A DNA stretch of 64,000 nt from Isoperla grammatica (Eukaryota > Arthropoda > Insecta > Plecoptera > Perlodidae). The first letter of the stretch is position 1. Each line of letters begins with the position of its first letter. The DNA lies in the NCBI GenBank assembly GCA_945910005.1, contig OX246746.1:19418932-19482931 (forward strand), given 5' to 3'. The position numbers and the translations under genes were made by a program. Shown piece after piece: positions 55,546-64,000 of the stretch. The notes under the pieces were generated by a model. It was not told the origin of the DNA. It worked only from the letters and a program-made list of their open reading frames with translations, and searched no databases.

Positions 55546-55581
55546 AGGCAAAATGCACTAATTAATTAGTGCATTTTGCCT
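55546..55581. repeat. Perfect 36-bp palindrome
   Basis: AGGCAAAATGCACTAATT is followed directly by its exact complement, with no spacer. It could extrude as a cruciform. Confidence 0.9.
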
Positions 55582-55884
55582 ACACTCGCTAGGAGATATT
55601 TAACATTGAACTGCTAGAGTCTTGGTTCGTTTTGTTATAGTTTTTGATTGATTATAGTTTTTGAGTTATAGTTTTTGTTATATAGATAGTTCTGAGTGGA
55701 ATCTATATCCATATGTACTAGTTGCTTACCAACCCCCCTCATTAAGTTGACTAACTAGGTATACATAACAATACATAAGGACATAACTTTAATCGGAGCG
55801 TATATTCACTGGCGATTTAGCCTAGTTAGTATAATATTTATATACTAAAGTGATGTCACAAGCAGCCAACCAGTACTAAGTGTA

Positions 55885-55965
55885 CTTTTCAAATTCAAAT
55901 TCAAAATAACTTTATTCATCGATTACATTGATCTTCGGCTAGTGGAGGGTTGTCGCTACTCCAAG
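55885..55965 (-). mobile_element. Probable LINE 3' tail
   Basis: On the minus strand it reads GATGAATAAAGTTATTTTGA then TTTGAATTTGAA, the AATAAAG-plus-short-repeat tail of many LINEs. No coding part remains. Confidence 0.4.
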
Positions 55966-56635
55966 TTATTTGTATTATTAATATTTTATAGCCCACTTCC
56001 TAACATAATATTATATTATGCACTTTCTGTATAAGTATATACCACAGATAATATGATAAATTAACTAAAAAAATAATGTCCGCCAGCAGGTAGATCAGCT
56101 GTTGCTGGCTTGCCACGTCACTAGGTCAACAACTTTATAAATCAAAACAATTAGTCTGCGTTCTCAGTCCTGCATATAGTTATCACTGTTCGATTACTCA
56201 CCGACTGTCAACATAGCTCGTCATGTCGTATAGCGAGCGAATCCTGGGTATTATGATACACAGATCAATAATATTCCAACTATTCAACAATGCTATCATT
56301 ACGAATATTCAAGACTCTAGTTTAAAGATTATTAAATGTATATTCTATATAGTGGTAGTTTCTATTCTGCAGAGTTATTTTATCTGACCGTATAAACATA
56401 ATGTTCTTTAATAACTGAATAATTAGCCTGTAATAATTAGCGGCAATATTCCTGCCTGTTAAAACTTTCTGGCCGGAGTTCAATATAGAAATAAATATAT
56501 ACAACTATGGTATCTGGTATTGTGCTTGTACTCATCCTACGGGTCCTGCAGCGCGTCAATGTAATGGTTCCAGTAGGGTACGCGTTGATGGGTGGTGGCG
56601 GTGTAGGCGATCTCGTAATGATGTCTTCGAGAGTC

Positions 56636-56653
56636 GGGGGGGGGGGGGGGGGG
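56636..56653. repeat. G18 homopolymer
   Basis: Uninterrupted run of G preceded by a G-rich segment (GGTGGTGGCGGTG). Confidence 0.95.
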
Positions 56654-56784
56654 CAAACGTATGGGACGATGATTGGCGATGACGATGGGTAGATAATTGA
56701 AGCTAAATGACGATATTTTCAATTAATTAACTCACGCACTCGGTTCTTGCGAGACGTATACAGTGAAGCGCCACTGAATCTCTT

Positions 56785-56885
56785 CACACTGCCACACTGA
56801 TTACACTGCTTACACTGTCACACTGATTACACTGATTACACTGTCACATTGATTACACTTAGATTACATTTAGATTACACTGAGT
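56785..56885. repeat. Short tandem repeat of TTACACTG
   Basis: CACACTGATTACACTG and variants with TCACACTG and TTACACTT recur about nine times. Confidence 0.8.
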
Positions 56886-57506
56886 TACAAATTACTGACC
56901 TTTCTAATGTAATCATACACTGACAAGAACAACACAAAAACACGCACTTGACCTCCTTCTCTAGTCTACGCAATAAGTCGTCACGATTAGTGCTTCGATA
57001 CAGCTTGTCCACGAACTTATGCCGCTACGCTGTAAAGCTAGGCGTGCTTTCAAATTAAACCTACAACCACCTACAACGTTCCTACTTTGTCACTGTTCAC
57101 AAAGGATACTTACATGCTTACCTTCGGCTGTTCACTCTCTGAGCTCTCGGTCAGGTCGCCTCGCTATCGGCAATACCCTCCCTTCCTTATCTCGGCAGTA
57201 GGGGAACCAATCACATTCAAATAAACTCATTTTCGTTTATTATTTCACTTATAACAGCATATTCATAAGAAATTAGTTTCAAATATCAACAATAAATACG
57301 TGCACACATTCATTATTAACGCATACAACACATTATATGTGACATCCACACTTGCACTGCATTTTGGATTGATTTAGTGATGCAAAAATATAATGGGGAC
57401 TTTATAATAATTATATACCAGTTCTTTCAGAAAATAATACATTGAATTTTTAAATATTGCTTTATTGCGTGCTTTCTATAATTGTTTGTTGTTTCTCAGG
57501 AAGGGC

Positions 57507-57617
57507 GGGGGGGGGGGGGGGGGGTAGGTAATTAACTGTTGCGACCTCATTAAAGGAAAAGGGGTGTCACACTATAGTAACTTACTGCCATAAGAGGGGG
57601 GGGGGGGGGGAGGGGGG
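57507..57617. repeat. Two long G tracts 70 bases apart
   Basis: G18 at 57507-57524 and G15-A-G6 at 57596-57617, on the same strand. They could form G-quadruplexes or be polymerase-slippage tracts. Confidence 0.93.
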
Positions 57618-57920
57618 ATCGAGTATGGTTCAACATTATTAGAAATAAACAATTACATTGTATAAAAGTTTGAACTGTAAATATTGTCGCTGTTACTTTA
57701 GGGAAAATAAAGAAGTAATTATATCAGTCCCGAATTAGCTTTACCGATGCGTTCGTCATACACGATTAGAATCGTCAATAATCAGCGATAAGTATTTGAA
57801 ACAGGGGCTCGCTGGTTGGTCACGAATGACTCGACAATGACATCATCTGTAAGGTTGTTTCGGGACAAGATTAGAACAATAGTTGTTATTTATGATCCTT
57901 TCTTACAGCACTACACTACT

Positions 57921-58655
57921 GCATGGAAGAGATCGACTCTCCATCTGCCAAGAAGATGTCTAACGTATAGCACCAAAAAGTGAGCACCAAGGGATAGACC
58001 CGTCAGTTACACGACTGCTACAGGATAGCTGCATGGAATATTGCTGAAGGAAATACTGCTGCATGGAAGACTGCTGCATGGAAGACTGATTTATGGAATA
58101 TTGCAGCATGGAAGACTTCTGAATGGAATATTGCTGTATGGAAGACTGATGCATGGAAGACTCATGTATGAAAAACTGCTGTATGGAATATTGCTGCATG
58201 GAATACTACTGAATGGAATATTAAGCTGCATGGAAAACTGCTGCATGGAAAACTGTAGTATGGAAGACAGCTACTGGACTGATATATGGAAGACTTCTGC
58301 ATGGAAGACAGCTACTAGAATGATACATGAAAGACTACAGTATGGAAGACAGCTACTAGAATGATACATGAAAGACTACAGTATGGAAGACAGCTGCATC
58401 TCCTCCGTGCATGGAAAACTGCTGCGTGGAAGACTTAGACAGCTACTAGATTTCTGGACACATAACTGTAGCATGGAAGACTGCTGTATGGAAGACAGCT
58501 GCACCTCCCCCCGTGCATGGAAAACTGCTGCGTGGAAGACAGCTACTAGACTGCTGGACCAATAACTGTAGCATGAAAGACTGCTGTATGGAAGACAGCT
58601 GCACCCCCCCCCCCCTCATGGAAGAGATCGACTCAACATCTGCCAAGATGATGAG
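57921..58655. repeat. 15-bp minisatellite with higher-order repeats
   Basis: The core unit ATGGAAGACTGCTGC, with variants such as ATGGAATATTGCTGC, repeats from about 58030. From about 58265 it is organised in longer units containing GACAGCTACTAGA, and CACCTCCCCCCGTGCATGG. The array is bordered by GGAAGAGATCGACTC copies at 57923 and 58620, followed by CATCTGCCAAGA. The 15-base period keeps frames open on both strands, so the open frames here do not show coding. Confidence 0.88.
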
Positions 58656-59283
58656 GCGTCGTCATGAGGGAGTGGAGATTGTGTCCAGTGAACGGGGGTG
58701 GGAACGACGCCTTTGTGCGTTGAAGGGGAACTCACGTCGGTATGATTTACTGATATATCACCAAATAATTTCGTTATAATATGACGTATCCTATAGAAAT
58801 AGTAAATAGTACCACATTACGCAATAAAGAAGGATTAAATCCAACTTTCGGCGCACTGTGTGTTCAAATTACCGCTACAAATACAAAATTTGCCTTGAAA
58901 TTTACAAAAAATAAATAATAATAGGTGATCAAGAAATCGAAAACTAACTTAAAATAACAGCTGCTATTCTTGCACTAGTGCAAGTTAGAAACACACCAAC
59001 AGACAAGTGTACAACACTGATTAGTGCATATCAAAGCAAATTCATGACATACAAAGAAACTTGATTAGTTTCTCATTGTGTATTTTATAAAATTATTCCG
59101 GCACGTGCATTTATATAACCGTTGCATTTTGCTGCTGATTAAAACTATAATGTTGATATAAAGTTCTTGTATCTCGTAATTAATATAGTTTTTCCTTGAC
59201 TCTGACAGTGAATTAAAGTTCACTATAGTTGCTGTAATGGCGGCCATGTCATGAAGGTACCTAGTCAGTTCTGTGGGCCCACA

Positions 59284-62200
59284 ATGGAAGACGGCTCCCA
59301 ATCACAAATATCAAATCACAACGGACAGTTAGGACCTTCAAGTGGTGTTATAAATGTAGGTAATAAGCAAAACGAAGAAGGAAACCAAAGAACACAGTAT
59401 TCTATACCTGGAATACTTCATTTCATTCAACATGAGTGGGCTCGTTTCGAGATGGAGAGATCGCAATGGGAAGTGGATAGGGCAGAATTACAGGTAAATA
59501 AACACCATCAAAGCTATTTTACTTGGTAGTTATTGCACTAGTAGTACCACCTTCGAAAAATTATCATGTACAGTCCAAGTATTACGGGGTTTTCAGAGAA
59601 ATATGTCTTAAAACGTCCTACTAGGGAAGGCCGTAAGCCTAGGGCCTACTTTTGCCTCAACTTATAGGCCATAGGGCTTAGGCCTAGGCCTAGCCTAGCT
59701 CAGGCAGGCCTAGTTTAGGCTCAAGCTCTTACCAATTAAGCACAATTTTGAGGCATGTTCTAGGCAGTGCCCATATTTAGTTGAATGACGGTATAAATAT
59801 CCAAGCGTTTGTCATAGGCCTCCTAGGCTAGACTAATTTACAAAGTGGACACTGGGTGTTTAAAAAGTAAACTTAGGAATGACTGGATTGACAGCAAGGC
59901 TTGTACACATACCACCACAATAAGGAGTGTCCACTATAGTCTTGTATAAGGCTTTAATGTCTACATTGGCTTCGACATGGACCAATCAGGTGAAGGTTCG
60001 CATCAATCAACACACAATCTTTTCTTTTGCACCAGCTCACGTGCCGCACAGCGTCAAAAGTTACCGAAATACCTTAATCTTTTAGCTGCATAGCCTTCTT
60101 TATTTTGGTTGGGCATTTAAGATTATGAGGTTGTCGATATAAAAGCAAGTTACATGGATGCAATATTTAATGTAGGCCTAGGCCTAGGCTTGATCATGGA
60201 GAAGGATTATTAATACTTGCCTAGCCTATATAGGCCTACTCGTTTTGAGGTAGGCCAAGGCATAGGCCTAGCCAATGAAAGAATAGTGAGTATTATACTT
60301 AAAGGACAAGTGGAAGAGATCAATGGGAATAGGCAGGCCTACACATGCAGGCCCACATGTAAGACATTTTCAGAGCTCAAAGAACTTTTGGGGGGAATTG
60401 GTGGGGGCTCTAGGCCTAGGCGCATTTACTAGGGTTGCTGTTCGATATGAATTTTAATATCGATAATCGTGCATGTTCAATCAATTATCGATCCAATAGT
60501 AGACTAGGCCTACCTAGCGCTATTTTTATGTCGATCGATAATCAAATAAAAATTACCGTTTTTCATCGTATTATTTTGATATCTAACAGCACGAGACCTC
60601 ACCGGACTGCAAACAAACATTAACTAAGTTAATGTAGGCCTACATAGGGAACCAAAGTGGGCGTTGACTGGTTCACACGCGTCTCCCTTTCCTATCTAAA
60701 TAAGCCGTACTAGATTTTTCGTAAGCGCTACCGCCTGTACCAGAGAACGTACAAGAAGCACATGCACATTCTAAGAAACTGTGAAGTTTCCTCTTTACAA
60801 TGATATAAAACACTTTTATTAATCTCAAGTCTATATAGGTATACTTTCGAGTTGAAGTGAACGCTGCTTGTACAGTGCAGTGTTGACAAATTTCAAGTAA
60901 AAAACGTATGCATATTTTTATAGCCTACGCCCGTGACAACAACTTGCACTTGCATAAGCAATGTGTCTGCTGTTGCCATGAATTGTAAGTTACAATAATG
61001 TTTCATGGAAATGCCAAAAATATGTTTAAAATTGTATGTAATTGCAACCCGTGAAAACAATGTGGCAACCGCGCTCGGTCGGCAGCCGCCGAGTCCGCCT
61101 AATTTGGTGGTATTCTCGACACATTCACGCACACATCTCGTACTCATTTAAATTTGGGCTGTGTTCAGTAACCAACTGATAGGTCATATTGAGCAGTATG
61201 GACTGTCGAATAATGTGATGTAATTTGTTTTCATAACTTTTGTGTGTATCAAAAGATACAGCGAGTTACATTTTCGTTCCATGATAACTCTTATGGACGC
61301 GCTGGGACCTGTGAGCCAAAAACCTTCCCGCCTTCGAAACTTTGGCTCCCTATAGGGAGATCGTAGACAACCTCGGCATGAGCGGTTAATTTGAAGTTTT
61401 GGTGATCTGTTCGATTATCAATCGTGTCGATTGGAGAATGTTACCTCAATTACCGATCGATCGATTATCAAACGGCAACACTAGTACGCCTACATTTATC
61501 TAAAGCGTGAGTTCTGACAGAATACTCCTCGCATATAGGTGCATTGCTGGGCTAAATGAAGGTATAAAGAAAGAAAATATGGAACTTGAGTAATACGGAA
61601 AACTAAATTAGCATGTGATTGGCTTTCAATCCGCTCGGTTTTGCGTTAAATAAATCGCTAATGCCGACAAGACTAAAACTGCTAAGTGACAACATGAATG
61701 GAGCAGACTACATAGGCTTACAAGTGATCCAGTATTATACACTGGCTATAATATGCAAGACTACATGAAGTGTGTTAAAAAGTGATACTTTCAGTATAAC
61801 AATCGCACGTAATTTTAATTTTTTAAAATTATATCTCAAAAATGCTACTCGAAATCGAAAATCAAGTCTATAACGGACTGTGGTTTGGTAGGCTAAGCCC
61901 TACAGACTGAATATGTATCAATTATCAAACTGCAACCCAATTAAAAAGTGATTTTCTATACACAACTAAATATTTTATTATCAATGTCAACCACCAGATC
62001 ATGTTAGGCCTGGCAATGTAATTTACTTATAAATATTCCGAAATCATGCCTTGAGAAAGTAATAGGGATCTACTGAAATCTAGGACAGTTGACTGAGGAA
62101 AAATGAATGATAACTAGCTATGTTTTCAATTCTGGTAGAATCAGTAAGCCTATGGCTATGACCTGTAGCCATAGGCCTATGGTGCAACCCACAACATTTT

Positions 62201-63371
62201 TTTCAAAAACGAGAAAAAATCTTACCCAAAACCAATATTTTTCGTTTAAATTTGATTCGTAAAAAAGGAACAAAATGTAGGCTACACGTCTTTCATTTTT
62301 GTTAACATATTAGTTCTCGGGCTATATTCTTAGTTGTCCCTGGGTCTCTGCATATTCATTGTAAAAATTGCAAAAGAATTTTTTGTTTGTGTCTCAATTC
62401 GAGGCATTGTGTATAGGGCCTAGTGTTGTAGTAGAACATTTTGTAAATTGTGTTTTGTACAAATGTTCATGGTATGATGTTAGGCCTAACAAGTAAAAGA
62501 TTCATAATTCTTGACTACGGTACCGGTATTTGTGTTATTTTGTTTCTGTAGACGTATGTTTGATTGTTTGACACCTCTGTACTTGTGCATACCTAGGCCT
62601 ATACTTATGCCTCCTATGCCTACCCAAAAGTGTGGACCTTCTTGCAAGTCAAATTTCAGAATACAGTAGCCAGCTTTTCTTTCCACGAGTGATACTAATG
62701 GTATGTCGTCTTAGAGAGTATATTGAGAGTTGATAAACTTGACCTTTCATGGCACTTAGCTACTGTCTTGTTAACACATAGTGTTGTTGCAAAAGTTTGT
62801 TATTTTATGGTGCTATTATTTCCAGGCAAGAATTGCTTTTCTTCAAGGAGAGCGAAAAGGGCAAGAAAACTTGAAAAATGATTTGGTTCGGCGAATAAAG
62901 ATGCTAGAATATGCTCTTAAACAAGAAAGGTATGTCAATATATCAGTATATTAATCTGAAGATAGGACTGAATTATATCTGGATGTTAATATTTAATGTC
63001 TCTTGCTAAACTCAAACAAGTCAATAGACACCCGACGGTACAATTACTGTCAACTGTTCTCCCCAGTTGTATACTTTTCATTGCGTTTGGTTGCAGCAGT
63101 AGCCTATGCTACTACTTAATCGTGTTCACATTTCACCTTACTTCTTTGCGTGGTATCTCTCACCTAGAGCTTAACTGACTTGTACTTTGCATCTTTGTGT
63201 TCACAGGGCTAAATACCACAAGTTGAAGTATGGTACTGAATTACAGCAGGGGGACATGAAAGCACCTGTATTTGATGAACCAGTAGGACAAGAAGAGCCA
63301 GTTGATGGCGAAGCTACCTTTACATCGGTCAGTAACGTCAGCTGGCGACAAGGTCGACAACTTCTCAGACA
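59284..63371 (+). CDS. Striatin family protein, 5' exons, continues beyond the window
   Basis: Exons are about 59284-59493 (an upstream in-frame ATG is at 59251), 62826-62929 and 63207-63371 onward. All junctions are GT-AG and in phase. Residues from about 40 read YSIPGILHFIQHEWARFEME, the striatin signature with the caveolin-binding stretch. The coiled-coil QWEVDRAELQARIAFLQGER, VRRIKMLEYALKQE and AKYHKLKYGTEL follows, then WRQGRQLLRQ. Striatins are PP2A regulatory (B''') subunits and the scaffold of STRIPAK complexes. The missing rest should contain calmodulin-binding and WD40 regions. One gene here, against three in vertebrates (STRN, STRN3, STRN4), would be expected for an invertebrate. 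MEDG at 59284 resembles the family start better than the 59251 ATG. Confidence 0.95.
60430..61483. mobile_element. hAT-like element, 1054 bp, no matching TSD
   Basis: Ends TAGGGTTGCTGTTCGAT and ATCAAACGGCAACACTA. Both ends are dense in ATCGATAAT/CGATTATC words. The flanks GCATTTAC and GTACGCCT do not match, so the copy may be recombined. In striatin intron 1. Confidence 0.75.
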
Positions 63372-63622
63372 GTAAGTTCATGGTGATACCTCTACAGTAC
63401 CAGTTATACTTATAATGTATTGTGAAATAAAATAAGTAGGTTGTTTATTAAAGCTGTATGTCCACGTACTCTGCAGAACCCCCGATTTCTGTCTTTTAAA
63501 ATTGCTTTAAAATAATCACAACGTAAAACAAAATATGTAATTTTCTTGAGAATTTAGAGCTCTTTCTTATGAATGTTTTTTTGTTCCAATAAGTTGCTTC
63601 GATTGAAGCTCATTGGTTAATC

Positions 63623-63732
63623 CAGTGGTTCCCAACCTTTTTTGACTTAAGGCACCCCAAGCCTACATTCAGTAGCCATGCATTACCCCTATCCTCCCCA
63701 GAGGTTCGTGGCACCCCAGTTGGGAACCATTG
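63623..63732. mobile_element. Ultra-short hAT MITE, 110 bp, TSD GGTTAATC
   Basis: Ends CAGTGGTTCCCAAC and GTTGGGAACCATTG, with GGTTAATC at 63615-63622 and 63733-63740. The CAGTGGTTCCCAACC end is shared with widespread animal hAT families. Confidence 0.9.
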
Positions 63733-64000
63733 GGTTAATCTGATGGAGTAGGTACCCATAAACGTCTTGTAATTTACTAACTATGATTTTTATTAGTAAA
63801 AGATGTTTATTTGATTTAAATGCATTTTCATTGAGTTTGGAATCCACTGCAGCCCAATTATTATTGATTTTTTGTGACCTGCTACATTCCAACAATATGT
63901 ACTATCAAGCATCAATCAAAACTTGCCAAAATGGAAGCATCAATCAATACACATTTTCTAGATCTATGGCATTATGGCCAGACTCTCCCCTATGACCTTC

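Noticed and set aside
58041..58364. Open frames on both strands through the minisatellite
   Set aside because: A 15-base period is a multiple of three, so frames stay open without selection; composition is repeat-driven.
57921..58655. CRISPR-like array
   Set aside because: Repeats are contiguous 15-bp units without unique spacers, and the genome is eukaryotic.

Overview
The window is nuclear DNA of an animal. It is AT-rich and repeat-laden, and its genes have many small exons with GT-AG introns and metazoan domain structures. No bacterial-style genes, operons, CRISPR arrays, rRNAs or convincing tRNAs were seen. The genome-wide (TAGGCC)n motif, the Penelope-like, CR1-like, hAT, pogo and Harbinger elements, and the gene set suggest a marine invertebrate, possibly an echinoderm or another deuterostome. 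That taxonomic guess is inference.

Five protein-coding genes can be assembled by joining exons in frame at GT-AG boundaries. (1) MPHOSPH6, the exosome cofactor, complete, minus strand, three exons, 13005 to 2881. (2) A TDRD12-like Tudor gene, plus strand, six coding exons, 19963 to 32654, ending without a helicase. (3) A ZAD-C2H2 zinc-finger gene, minus strand, seven exons, 49291 to 38785, about ten fingers. (4) An ANKS3-like ankyrin-SAM gene, minus strand, five coding exons, 55256 to 51355. (5) The 5' part of a striatin-family gene, plus strand, from 59284 (or 59251) and running off the right edge. Genes 1 and 2 may share a divergent promoter near 13.0-13.6 kb. The genes are unrelated in pathway, although MPHOSPH6 and TDRD12-type proteins both act on RNA.

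Most of the rest is mobile DNA inside introns. Ten hAT-like non-autonomous elements have intact 8-bp target-site duplications. There is also a CR1-like LINE with an SGNH-type ORF1 remnant, split by two hAT insertions (8251-12700), and a decayed LINE with an RNase H domain (22143-24770), split by another. Penelope-like element (PLE) pieces with a reverse transcriptase and a GIY-YIG nuclease lie at 15.9-18.0 kb, and Harbinger-type and MADF/BESS remnants at 35.4-36.8 kb. Several shorter MITEs are present.

The most striking signal is a set of long hairpins, with arms up to 101 bp, at 5.7, 6.0, 27.1, 28.2 and 39.1 kb. Several carry hammerhead-ribozyme-like cores (CTGATGA, stem II, GAAAC, GTC) in head-to-head orientation. 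Two MITE copies also show (TAGGCC)n inserted after the element formed, which indicates that this motif spreads or expands in place.
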